This document shows, one piece after another, positions 44,791 to 55,890 of a stretch of 64,000 bases of DNA (position 1 is the stretch's first letter; every line of letters starts with the position of its first letter). Location: NCBI RefSeq assembly GCF_002127325.2, contig NC_035436.2, positions 29,973,163-30,037,162 of the forward strand, read 5' to 3'. Source of the stretch: Helianthus annuus. Lineage: Eukaryota > Streptophyta > Magnoliopsida > Asterales > Asteraceae. The notes beneath the pieces are model-generated. The model worked only from the letters and a program-made list of their open reading frames with translations. It did no database searches and was not told the DNA's origin. A program made the position numbers and the translations under genes.

Positions 44791-45869
44791 AAAAAAGCAT
44801 ACTAAAAATAAAGTATGCGTTCAAAAATATAGGACTAAAGTTTTTAAAACTATAAATTTGAGCGTTTACAACAACTTTTTTAATTAGTAGTCGACCGTTA
44901 AATATTCAAATTAAAATTTTTATAATATTATATATTGTCTTCATTTAGCAGCATGATGATAAATTGTGTAATATGATTGAAATTAAGTTTAATATTTAAA
45001 ACTCGATGTTATTAGGAAGTTGGACCATATTTTAAGATGGAAATATATTAATATTAACATAAATTTAAAATTGGAAGAAAATATTGAACACGTGTATTAC
45101 ACGGCTTAAATAAATATAATGTTATATACTTAATAGGAAAAAAAAGTCTTTTAAAAACCATTTAGTGTTCGCTTTAAAGATATTCGGTACTATATTTAGA
45201 TAATCCGCTTGTAATTTTAGTCTTCTAAGTTATATACTATAAGTACTTGTACATGTGATTTCATACTTTATTAGTAACTATTGTTTATATACAAATTATA
45301 TATTTTATCTTAACAAATATATATGCTTAGGGTAAAATGAAAACTTCTATAAGTTGTGAGAACTTAGAGAACTCGGCCTTACAAAAGGTTTTTTGAATTT
45401 TTACAGGGGGTGTGACTGAGCGGTTAGAGACTCGGGCCGTTAAACTTTTTGATTCTGCATTCAAGTGGTTAAAACCACTAAAACATAGGGACATAAAAAA
45501 TAATTTACTATTAATTATTAAATTTGAAATAATACATTTTTTTTTGCTCTTTTCATTACATGTTACTTTTTTTAAACTTGATTCTTTTTTTAGGTTTCAT
45601 TTCGCTACAGTTCAAGCCCCACCCACCAGTCTGCTGCTGGAGCTGCATGTCTTGCGGCAAGGTCCTTAAATATGGATTTTATTTCATGTCAAAATAAAGG
45701 GCAAGAGTTCTACAACCACCATTTGTGCTCAGGGGTATTTATATCATTCTCGCGTAAATTTAACTGGATGGCGGAGTGGGGCAAGATGGGTAACGGGTCA
45801 GGTTAATACCCTAAACATTTTTTTGGTCTCTTTTTGTTCTTTTAAATATAAAAATATTGTTTGATTCAG
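44791..45869. other. AT-rich intergenic DNA
   Basis: No gene supported; long A/T runs. The short stretch 45590-45670 (ttcaagccccacccaccagtc...) is compositionally different and could be an exon remnant, but I cannot assign it. Confidence 0.5.
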
Positions 45870-45970
45870 GGAGCAAAAGTTGTTGTAGGTGGTAAGAGAC
45901 ATAACCTAGGGTTTAATTTTTATGAGCCTACAGTCATAAGTGATGTGAAGAATGAGATGCTAATTTCAAG
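45870..45970 (+). pseudogene. Single exon of a succinate-semialdehyde dehydrogenase-like gene (ALDH5 family)
   Basis: 101-bp stretch bounded by an acceptor (TTTGATTCAG) and a donor (TTTCAAG|GTAATC). It reads GAKVVVGGKRHNLGF and FYEPTVISDVKNEM, matching the aldehyde-dehydrogenase segment just before the EEVFGP motif, closest in style to mitochondrial SSADH of the GABA shunt. No preceding or following exon could be found nearby, so this is an isolated fragment rather than a gene. Phase is kept and no stop is present. Confidence 0.72.
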
Positions 45971-46524
45971 GTAATCTCAAAACTTTTTATCATAGTTTTT
46001 ACGTTATTTGGGTGGCTATAATATTTTGTTGTAGGTAGTTTGATACTATTTTTAGACTCAAGAGGTGGTAAAAGAGAGATTAGGTTTCGGCGAAAATAGT
46101 AATTTTATGTGCGGTTCAAAATGTGTCAGGTCAGGTGCTAATCATGACCCGTTCTTTAGAAAGACGGGTTGACTTAGATAACTTTTGTTTAGTAAATATG
46201 TTGATATGGATCTATTCAAATTATACAATAGATCAACATGGGTCACTTTTACTTAGAATGCGCCAAAATGGGCCAGCACCACCCACTGCTACCACATACT
46301 TGTCTAAGGCTCTAAGCCGCCACAATTGCCATCACAGTTACCTGCACCCTTGCTGGCCTGCTGTCACCTCTACCTATCGATCACCACTAGCCGCCATACA
46401 AAAACATATAAAGTGAGATAACCCACTTTATACCTTTTCTAAAACCTACTATTATACTTTTTTTTTTTCTAAAACGAGCTCATTTTATTAGTAATTCTTT
46501 TGGTCCAAACGAGCTCATCTTTGC

Positions 46525-46657
46525 TTAAAATGTACGTTTTGCAGGTAGTAACATATTATATTCAAACTCATAGTCTGGAATCTCAAATGTTTCGACTTCT
46601 GGACCAGATATGAATAGGTTATCAAGCACATCTTCACTTCCTTCAGGTGATGATGAT
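46525..46657 (-). pseudogene. Possible terminal exon of an unidentified gene
   Basis: On the minus strand, after an acceptor CGTTTTGCAG, an open frame reads SSSPEGSEDVLDNLFISGPE, then an acidic, aromatic stretch (FEIPDYEFEYNML) and ends PAKRTF-TAA. The composition looks protein-like rather than random. I do not recognise the protein. Upstream exons would lie to the right, where a solo LTR now stands. Confidence 0.4.
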
Positions 46658-46774
46658 CTGCAAAACGATACAGTCAATGAAAGTTGAACGAGCTCGTACT
46701 CCGCGAAGATTTTTAAAAATCTTGGGCACGCGAAGATAGAAAGTTAGAAACATTATGAGAATTATAAGAATAGT

Positions 46775-48975
46775 GTAACACTTGTCTTATTTATTTATTA
46801 CTTATTTATAAAATACGCACCTATTGAAAGCAAAATGCCAAATTAACAAAAACTTAGTTAATTACTAAGTTGTACATCATTATAAAGTTTAAACATAACC
46901 AACTAGCTAGGTTATAACCTTCCACATTTAATAGTATTTACAAAACAACATTTTCTAAACATCATTAGATTAGTGCGGAAGCTTCAAAAACTTGTGTTTG
47001 GTTCTTGATTTCTTGGTTGATCGGCATCCAAAATGAAACAAGCATTACCTAAGGTCAAAACCACATCAATCATTAGTTTTGACAATGTTATAATAAGCAT
47101 AGACGAGTCCCAATAGCATACACACAACAAAAAATAAAAATCTTGGTTTTTGGTCTGTCGTGCCACGCGACAGGCTCTAATGTAACCTTCGCGTGCTGCG
47201 GGCGGCCCCGCGTGTCGCGCCAGAATTGAGTTTCCTCGTCGCGTGGCACGGGGGAGCACGTTTTCCAGCAGGTCTAGTTTCTAGTCCTACATATTTGCCC
47301 AGCTCCGAATGTTGCAAAAATTCTAACTTTAAACTAACATAACTTTTTACTCGTTTGTTCGTTTTAGTCGATTCTTTTTCCTATGAGTTCGTAATAAATT
47401 TGCGGATCCAACCATGTAAATTTCACAAAACGAAACCCGATTTATGAACGGATGGTTCACGAAATCCTAGTTTCGATTATTCGACCCATTAACTATGTGT
47501 GCATATTGTTCAATATTCAATTCCTTGGCATTCTAGACTTGTTCACCCATTCCCCGGGCTTGAAATTCTTGGCGTATCCGTTCCATTACATGGCTTTACG
47601 CTCGTATTAGTATTTCATGCTTGTTTTCTAAAAATTCAAGCAAGCCACTTTATGTAATTCTTGCAACTAGTTTCTACCATTCGACCCGATAACACGGATT
47701 CATAAACTTAGCTTAGTATAACCATTCATTGCTAAATTGCTATCTAGAACTAGCGCAATATGAGACTTTCAATTCGCTACGCACAAGATCGTTTTCAGGA
47801 CATAGTTTTGACGCGTTTGGTTGATGAGTGAAGATCATCACTTAAATGTCAAGCCAAACTATTTCTAACCGATATTTTGACCCGTTTGACTGTCGAGTGA
47901 GCTTCGCCACTTCAATGACATGTCAAACGCATATACTACACTATGACGCCATTCACAAGCTAAATCCAAACGTTTACGCATAATGTAACAGAACCAAAGT
48001 CACGTACCTTCAAAGCACACCCTTCAATCGCGCATCACCACCGGCTTGTCCACTTGACGCTCCGGTTTCCTTTCCTATAGAGTTCAACCACAACCCGTTT
48101 AGAACTCTTTTGCTTAATATATATCGCATAGTTCGCCATAATTCTACAAACATGTGTTTTAGCTCAAATTTCTTGTTTTAAGTCTTCTTTTAGGCATTTT
48201 CACAAACACCTTAAGGGCATAATTTCTCACAATCTATCATCAAGTTCATAACTTTTTATTTAGCCAAAATTAACATACATTAGGCAAATTTACATAAATT
48301 TTAACACCAACATTTCAAAAATTATTTCATAAAACTCAGATTACACTAGAACAAGAATCATAATCCTAGTGTTTATTATGTTTCTACAAAACCCATTAAT
48401 CACCTATAATGGTGTTCATGAATCTCACAAGTATTAAGCAAAATTTTAACAAGGAATCGACTAGGGTTTATCCCTAGATATCATATCACTCCAATTTCAT
48501 CCATATAGCACTCATGCAACATCAAATTCGAATTTCATATGTTCATCCAGAAATTTAAATGGAAATTTTCTACAAAATTTACATACCTTATGATCCCTTC
48601 ACTAAGGTGATCACTAATCTATGTTTGGATTTTGATTTGGGATTGAATTTGGTCTTCAATTTTGATCAAATCGCATGAACTAGGGTTTTGGAGAAGTTCT
48701 GGTCGCCCCCTCTGTGTTTGATCGAACCTAGTAGCAGTGCAGCACACACAAGTGTGTGTTTTGTGTTTAAAATATGTTTTTATTATAATTAGTTTCAATT
48801 TAAACACATTTGGTCCCTCTAATTTCCTTTAGTTCATATTTTGAGTGTTTTAACCCAGTTATACGTTACTACAAGTCTTGTAACTAACTGGGTTATTTAA
48901 TCCTAGTTAGTCTGTTCTTATTTATTTAATACTTTACAATTCTAATATAAAGCTTTATATTTTCGGGGTGTTACA
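46775..48975 (-). mobile_element. Gypsy solo LTR (2201 bp)
   Basis: Plus strand TGTAACACTTGTC ... TTTCGGGGTGTTACA; on the minus strand it starts TGTAACACCCCGAAAA, a typical Asteraceae Gypsy LTR start. Flanks AATAG at 46770-46774 and 48976-48980. Contains a GC-rich island (47155-47262) with the inverted pair CGTGCCACGCGAC / GTCGCGTGGCACG. No genes. Confidence 0.92.
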
Positions 48976-48980
48976 AATAG

Positions 48981-50282
48981 TTATGCAAGAATATTGCGCC
49001 TCACATACATGATGCCTTCGCCTTGCCCCTCGGCTTCATGAACCATATTGCCTCAGTGCACCTCTCGATTTTTAAAACCACATTTAAAATATGTACTCAT
49101 GTTTATTTGATATGCGGAAAACCGGGTCTGGTTTGAAAGTGTGATGCAGATGAGGAAGGTCCCAGAACGAGCAAGGCCTCTCTTCCCAAAGGAAGAGGAA
49201 AGCCTCACTTACCAAATGCATGAAAATGTTATGTTTTGCAGTTGAGGAAGGGCTCTAGAACGAGCAACGCCTCTCTTCCCAAAGGAATAGGAAAGAGACT
49301 TTTCCCGAACATATCCGGGCCAAGCTACAAATTTAAGTTGTTCATGTTGTTTTCTATTTTACATAATTTTTACATTTTATTAGGAAAAATAGATATTTGT
49401 TTTGACCCATATCACAGTTACCTGAAAAAATATATATTTGTTTTTGGACTAAAATGTTTTAGATCGATACACCTCGGTCTGTTTTGATCCGTATCAAAAT
49501 TATTAAAAATAATTGATTGAATAACACTTGTGTTTCGGCAGTCCTCCAAAAACGAGGATTTCTGTTTCTTTCTATACTAATAAATGAAAAAAAAATTGAC
49601 ATGTGTTGTTTTCTGGTGCTTTCTCACCTTATTTTCTATTTATCTCTCATATTAAATAATAATTTTAAACAAAATATTAGATAAGAATAAATATATATAC
49701 TTTAACATTGACACTTGTTAATAAATAACTGTAAATAACACTATAAACCACACTAAAATAATGTCTCATAAGAATTATAATAATTTTAAACATATGGTTT
49801 CCGGATAAGAGGTGTTTTAAAGATCGTTGGGTGCTTTAATTTGTAACTTATTACGAAAGAAAATTCTTAGCTTATTATGATTATTTGTGACTGCCGTTAA
49901 GTCGTGTCTAACAAGTTGATTATAACATGTCTTTGTATCTTTATTTCCACACGATCTTGATACTTGTTTTCATCTCTTTATTAAAATGATGAATTAGAAA
50001 AGAACAAATAAAAGGATATAACACTATAGACCTATATTATTATACATAAATTGGTATTTATCAAAGAAGAAGGTTACTCAAATCATACTCTTTACGTATA
50101 TAGTGACTGAATAGAAATTGCCTTGATCAAGATCACAATTGTTCGGTCTTCATATATCTATTAAATTTGTTTTTTACCAGGTCACTAAATTAATTTTTTC
50201 GAACCAAGTCAGATCATTGGAATATTTTGGGTATCCGGGTATAAATATAAGGTTTTCGATTTGATTTGTTTCGAATCTATAA
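48981..50282. other. Intergenic DNA with a partial duplication
   Basis: No gene supported. Two similar segments of about 54 bp (49149-49202 and 49241-49294, sharing gcctctcttcccaaaggaa) are 92 bases apart. A possible Helitron 5' end (TCTATACTAATAAATG, about 49573) has no identified 3' partner. Confidence 0.5.
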
Positions 50283-51145
50283 TCTATAATACTATAAAAA
50301 TGAGAAGTGATGGACAAGATTGTAATTTTACTACAAATACAAGTTTTGAAGCATGATATACAATAGTGTGCAAGCCAATAGAATAGAGATCTGGATTTAT
50401 TTTAAGACGCCTTAGGGCTAAAAGTGAGATTTTGCAACAGGATTGAATGCCGCATTCATTGTCTGTTATACCACCTCTTCAGTTTCTTTGTTTATGGCTA
50501 TAACTGCCCATAGTGGTGATTATAATGGACGGTACAATTCATTTCTCATGTTCCTACTCTCTCTATCTTAGCAAATCAAAACTATGATGGTGGTGCTCCA
50601 ATGGTGTGGTTGTTCTGGCGACGATTCAAACCACGACTACAGATCTGAAAATTAAGCCAAGACGGATTTGGAGTCAACATTCAAGTATGCTACTCTTTGC
50701 TTTCCTTTGTACAGATTTAGGGCAAAGTATTGAATAATCATCAATTCGTTTTGAATGAGCGGATGGTTTTTAGTAGTTGTCGGTTATGTCTCTGTTCCTT
50801 TCTTGCTTTTTCATTCTATTTTTTAATATAATCAAGTTGTATTTGATGGCCATTAATCAAGTTATATGAAGGCTAGGGTTTGTTGTTTATGTTCTTTATA
50901 CAATATCTACAATGTTGTATTTTAATTTTCTTGAATGTTGGAAAAGAAGAAAACCACATAATCAAGTTGAAACCTTTTTAATCTTCATAACTATTTTTTT
51001 TCCTATATTAGGTTGATTTTGACTTTTTTAAAGTCAAATGGATTAGTTTTTATATTCAACCCAGCCAGACTTGAGCCGGATCAATTGAAAGCAATTGAAA
51101 CCGATGATTGAAGAGGCCAATGGAATCCGCCCCTGCGCTTCCAGT

Positions 51146-51164
51146 CCCCCCCCCCCCCCCCCCC
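51146..51164. repeat. Poly-C run (19 bases)
   Basis: Uninterrupted C run inside Helitron A; prone to length errors in assembly. Confidence 0.95.
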
Positions 51165-51539
51165 ATATACTCAGGAATTCTCTCTTTCAGGAGGCGGCAT
51201 TTGCGGGGGTTCGGATTATCCTCTTTCAATTTACCTGTAAGGTATACCCTATTATTTTTTTACATATACATATTGAGTTCTTTTTTTAACATAATGTGCT
51301 TCCAAATATCGGGCCCGGGCCTGTGGTCCTCCTTGCCCACCCCCAGGGCCCTGTCTATTTTGACGGTTACCCAACATATCTACTGTTTATCTAGATTGTG
51401 GTCAGTTTCAGTCAAGACACAAGTTTTTCTAAGGCATTTGAAGCTGGAGGTTAAAGTCTGTAGCGGTGGCATTGTCCTTATACGCCGGGAGAGGCAACAT
51501 AATTTGCTTTGAAGTTGCAGATTTGTACTCCAAACTGAC

Positions 51540-51956
51540 TGTAGTGGTGGTGTTACACCTTCGCCTACCGGGAATGATAACGCTGGTCAGCTTGATATCG
51601 GGGCTTCGACGAAAGCGCCTTTGTTAGGGAAGTCTAGCAAGCAAGAAAAGAGAAAGATGAGAGATCATGTGTTTTCGGTTAGAGAAAATGGGGTCGTGGA
51701 GGAACATAGGAAGTCTGCGGATAAACAGGGGACTAAGGTGGATTCTTCGAGTCTAGATCTGGCGAATCAAGGTGGGTGTGTGGTGGGTCTTTCTTTGTCA
51801 AAAGAAGTAAGTTCGATGACCAGGTCGAGTCCTCAAACAATAACAAATAAGTGGTGTCGCCAAGTTCGTATTCTTCTTGTAGTTGATGTGGCTGTTTGTT
51901 TGATACTATTTATTGTTTGGCTTGTGGTGTGTTGTGGAACCGAGTGTATTCGTTAA
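51540..51956 (+). pseudogene. Captured exon-like open frame in Helitron A, unidentified
   Basis: An open frame enters from about 51540 (GGVTPSPTGNDNAGQLDIGA) and runs to the TAA at 51954-51956. It includes a basic stretch KSSKQEKRKMRDHVFS and a hydrophobic end (ILLVVDVAVCLILFIVWLVV) that could be a membrane span or read-through into an intron. No family recognised. Confidence 0.4.
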
Positions 51957-52035
51957 GATGGGATTCCTCATTGAATGGATCAGAGAAACGTGTCTTTGTT
52001 CTTTGAATTCCGTTGCAATAGTATATGGAAGCTGC

Positions 52036-52156
52036 ACGTGATTCCGGAGTGATGATATGGAGACTGAACAAAAGGTTGTAGACAGACCGCCACCCTCAAG
52101 CCAGAACGAAACTTTGACTCAGTTGATTGGTCAACTGCCTAAACTTGAACAGCTTT
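52036..52156 (+). pseudogene. Short exon-like piece in Helitron A
   Basis: The open stretch METEQKVVDRPPPSSQNETL ... PKLEQLCK is followed by a GT-starting sequence (gtgtc). Looks like a captured exon; not identified. Confidence 0.35.
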
Positions 52157-52742
52157 GTAAGTGTCTAAATATAGTATTTAAAGATAAATTGTCAAATCAT
52201 GACTTAGTTGATTTTCAATAAGTTTCGGTATATTGTGAAAGGTGTACTCTATGCACATAATTACACATATACAAAAATCCTTTTAACCCCCTAAAAGTTG
52301 CATTTTAACTGATCCCATTAGTTAGCCTTGTTTGAAGTTTGATAAACCGATAAATATATAACCAGCTATTTGTTCATGTGTCTTATTGAAGAATATAATG
52401 TATAATGACCCCTGATGAATATTTAGACACCTAATATTGATTATTGACTATTAAAAAATCATACAATCAAAATCACTACAACCAAATGTTAGAAAGTCAG
52501 GTGGCTGTGTGTTTAAAGTTTGAATTGAGAGACATCATTTCTTTATGTACTGGAAGTGATACACTGTCCCTGCCCCTTTCAGCCCAAAGTCCCAAACCCA
52601 TAATCATATATGCAAAGTATAGGATTTTTTTTTAGGAAAATTGAACATTGTTGGAGTCAGCATTAGCCAAGAGACATAAAAAGTCAAAGTAGGATTAGTA
52701 TTAAAAAAAATAGAGAAATGATAAATCAAATAAAATGGGTAA

Positions 52743-53063
52743 GACCATGTGTAGTGGGGCATTATGGGGCATTATAGGGCAAAAAAACGCCCCCTTCACC
52801 ATTACATAGGGCATTATAGGGGAAAAAAAATGGTTTGCCGTTTTAATGAAAACGCCTAATATCAATTGTGGAAGGTTTGAATGGGTTTGACTAGCCAATG
52901 AGAAAATACTATGTTTTTTTTGTTTAATGATTGGTAGGGGTATTATAGGGCATTATGCCCACTACAACACTTTTGCTATAATGCCCAAGTGTGACTAGGA
53001 TGCCACATGTCACATAATGCCCCATGGTGGGGGCATTATAAATTGTTACCACTACACATGGTC
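52743..53063. mobile_element. Tourist/Harbinger-type MITE (321 bp)
   Basis: Perfect 15-bp terminal inverted repeats GACCATGTGTAGTGG / CCACTACACATGGTC flanked by TAA on both sides (52740-52742 and 53064-53066), the PIF/Harbinger target-site type. Interior repeats gggcattat many times in both directions. Inserted in Helitron A. Confidence 0.92.
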
Positions 53064-54537
53064 TAAGAGTGGAAATGTGTTAAAGTCATTAGAATGCAGG
53101 TGGTCAAAAGTACAAATAAAAAGTATGCTAAAATTTTTGACTTGATTGACTTATTGGTGTGAACTCTGAGATTGGCTAGAGCTATTATTTTTGCTCTGGT
53201 TGACTTTCCGGTCAAACTTAAAAAATGCACAAGGTAAATTTTTTTACACTCAAAATTGACCAAAAAGGCAATGGAAAGTCAAAGTCTAGCTGGGACGGGT
53301 TTAAATTGTTAACACAGGCTTTTTTTTTTACATGACAAAAATAGATGGGATGGAAATTGATAAAGGAATGTTTGATTAAACAAAGTAAAACCAAGATAAT
53401 CAGTAGTAAATGCAAGGGGTAAGATTGGAATTTCATAAAAGTGGTTAGCTTTGAAGGTAGTATTGCTAATAGTTTGTTAATGATATAATTATTAGTTATA
53501 GCTTGAAGGTAGTCTTGCCTGATGCATGTCATGTTCCCACTACGTACTGTTGACTCCGTCGCAACGCGCGGACTTCCCACTAGTATATTAAAAAGGAGAA
53601 GTGATGTACAAGATGGTAATTTGACGAGGGGTACACATTTTTAAGAAGTATGTACAAGCGACTGCAAGCTGGTAGAAGTGGAAGTTCATTAGCCTTTTAA
53701 GACGCTTCAGGGCAGGCTAGGGATATCACCCATGAACCCTGATATCCAATTATAAATGAATCATCTTGCAATTGAGACGTGAAGATAGAAAGGCAGATTG
53801 AATGCGAATAATGATGGGAGTCTCAGGTTGCAAGATGAAGCATTGTGTGTTTCAATTTCATCTTAAGTTCATCATGGTTGAAACACACAAGACGCATCTC
53901 ACTAATTTTGAATGCCGGAGCAACACAAAGTTTCAACAACAACACTGATTTAGAGAAAAAGTTTGCAGGGTTTATATCCAGATTCGTTGATATACTGTCA
54001 CCGATGGCGGTTGGAGTCGCTATTTCATTGGAAATCTGCGGAGGTGCTATGGAGTTTCAGACTATCACTCCGATGTCTTTAATACCTCAATGGTATCGAT
54101 AATAACTGCAATAGTCATCCAAGCAGCAACCCTAGGGTAAAAAACACTTCAACATGACTACAATTTCAACAATTGTATGTTATAATTTTCTTTCTACAAT
54201 TATCTTAACTTGAATCTTGAATCTTGAATTGGAATTTGAGTTTGATTCTTTATGAGTTTTTTTTTTCACATATCTTTACTAATCATGATGTGTTGTTCCT
54301 GTTGTGTTATCATATGGGTTTGAGTTGATGATTCATATCTTTAGTTGGGTTGGATGAAAGTTATTGTTTTGATCGGAATATTGGGGTGTTTGGTTTGCAA
54401 ATCTTGAAAAGGGGGAGTGCCAATCTGGTAGTGATTATTGGTTTTTATTGTGTTTTTGTTTTGTGGGTATTAAAGATAGTGATAACTGTGTGCTTAAGTT
54501 GGAATTTTATTTGTTGTTCTTTGTATCTTGCGTTCAT

Positions 54538-55190
54538 GGGAGGTCGATCAGGTACAGAAGGAAGAACAGTTGAACAACAAGTTCTAGAGGTAAGTGATAA
54601 AAAATATTAATGATTATTTTATAAAATTTATAGATACTAATGACATTATTTAACAGTCAAATCCAGTTCTGGAAGCCTTTGGGAATGCGAAAACGGTGAA
54701 GAACAACAATTTCACATTAAAAGTCCGCTTAATAACACATTTACATACATTTGCTTAGTAAATTAAAAGTTAATTTACAGGAAAGCTCACACGACTTTGT
54801 GTTTGTACCAGTCGTTATGGTAAATTTGTAGAGATCCAATTCGACAAGCAAGGGAAGATATCCAGAGCCGCGGTTAGAACTTACCTTCTAGAGAGATTAC
54901 GAGTTTGCCAGTGTCAGATCCTGAAAAGAACTACCATTGTTTTTACATGCTCTGTGCAGCACCCCCCGAGGTGACTTCTTTTTTTTTGGAAATACTTGTG
55001 AATTCGGTTATTGAAAATATTGTCTCGAGTGGACTCTGGTTTTTACGTATAGATACGATTTTTATTTTTTAGGATGTCAAGAGGTTCAAATTAGGAGACC
55101 CGAGAACGTTTCATTATTTGAATCAGACTAATTGCTATGAAGTAGCGAATATAGACGATGGAAGAGAGTATTTGGAAACACTTAGTTTAT
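54538..55190 (+). pseudogene. Captured myosin motor-domain fragment (four exons with introns)
   Basis: Exon pieces in order, with splice sites: 54538-54589 (GGRSGTEGRTVEQQVLE, then GTAAGT); 54657 to about 54710 (after TTAACAG: SNPVLEAFGNAKTVKNNN); about 54780-54970 (after [34 protein letters not shown], then PPE and GTGACT); 55073 to about 55190 (after [28 protein letters not shown]). These are the conserved ATP-hydrolysing head segments of plant myosin XI/VIII. One frameshift lies in the third exon (near 54915) and the active-site P-loop region is absent, so no motor can be made. Introns are retained, so capture was from DNA. Confidence 0.88.
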
Positions 55191-55359
55191 CTGTCACTTA
55201 CTTTAACCTCGAGTTCCCGAAAAATCATCTCTATCAGTAACACATGTAACACCTATTATTTGCAAGTAATTAGCTAATTATGATTATTCAATATTGCATC
55301 CCTAAAACTTTGATTTCTTTGTCATTACTTTTTATTTGACTTATTAAGTAAACTTTTAG

Positions 55360-55890
55360 GTCTTGTGGAGTTGAGGTATCGACATTTATTAGCGAAGAAT
55401 CGTCCGATGTGTCATCAGATGGGGTGTTTCTGGGTGCAAAGAGGGATAGTGTGTCTCATGGTGGAGTGGACGTTGACTGAGAGTGGCGTGGGCCCAAGCG
55501 TAGGAAGGATATTTTATGGGTTGATAAAGGTAAAAAGGAAAATAATTTCTCTGGTTCCATGTATTCCCATTTGAAGGTTTCACTTGGAGATGTTTGTAGC
55601 TTGGATGACTTGAGAGAAAGAATGGTGGTTTACTTGAGCCAAAGTAACTGCCATGAGATTCTTGATGCTATGACTCATGTTACAAAGGTTTGTTTTCTGT
55701 TTTTTTTTTCGTGGGCTTATTTTAGTTATCGATTTAAACTATGGTCACAGACTCACAGTAATCTTTCTAAATATTTATTTTTTCAGAATATTGATGAAGG
55801 AAGACTTAAAATGAAGGCCCACTGTCCAATGGTTACTGATGTTGGAATGAAGGAGAATGCCTTGAAGATTCTAATGGGTTATGTGGTATT
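55360..55890 (+). pseudogene. Captured fragment of an ASPM-like (abnormal spindle) gene
   Basis: After an acceptor AACTTTTAG an exon reads SCGVEVSTFISEESSDVSSD ... GPKRRKDILWVDKGKKENN, then LRERMVVYLSQSNCHEILDA to THVTK and GTTTGT (55687). After TTTTTTCAG a second exon starts at 55789 with NIDEGRLKMKAHCPMVTDVG and stops after KILMGY (about 55885). The calponin-homology-proximal segment of plant ASPM-like proteins is the closest I can recall. One TGA lies in the first exon (near 55468). Same strand as the myosin pieces. Confidence 0.6.

Larger units (their letters stand above)
50283..53583 (+). mobile_element. Helitron A (non-autonomous), about 3.3 kb
   Basis: 5' end TCTATAATACTATAAAAATG (start 50276 or 50283, both after AA). 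The 3' end is a hairpin TCCGTCGCAACGCGCGGA (53555-53572) followed by cttcccaCTAG (ends 53583) and T. No Rep/helicase gene. The interior has exon-like pieces (about 51300-51500, 51540-51956 and 52036-52156) of unknown origin, a 19-C run and a Harbinger MITE. Confidence 0.7.

Noticed and set aside
46984..47259. 91-codon minus-strand frame
   Set aside because: Lies in a solo LTR and crosses its GC-rich palindrome island; no domain.
49573..49620. Third Helitron starting TCTATACTAATAAATG
   Set aside because: No matching 3' hairpin/CTAG could be paired with it and the start word alone is too common in AT-rich DNA.
51095..51512. Pro-rich frames across the poly-C run in Helitron A
   Set aside because: The run of prolines is produced by the C homopolymer; frame depends on its uncertain length.
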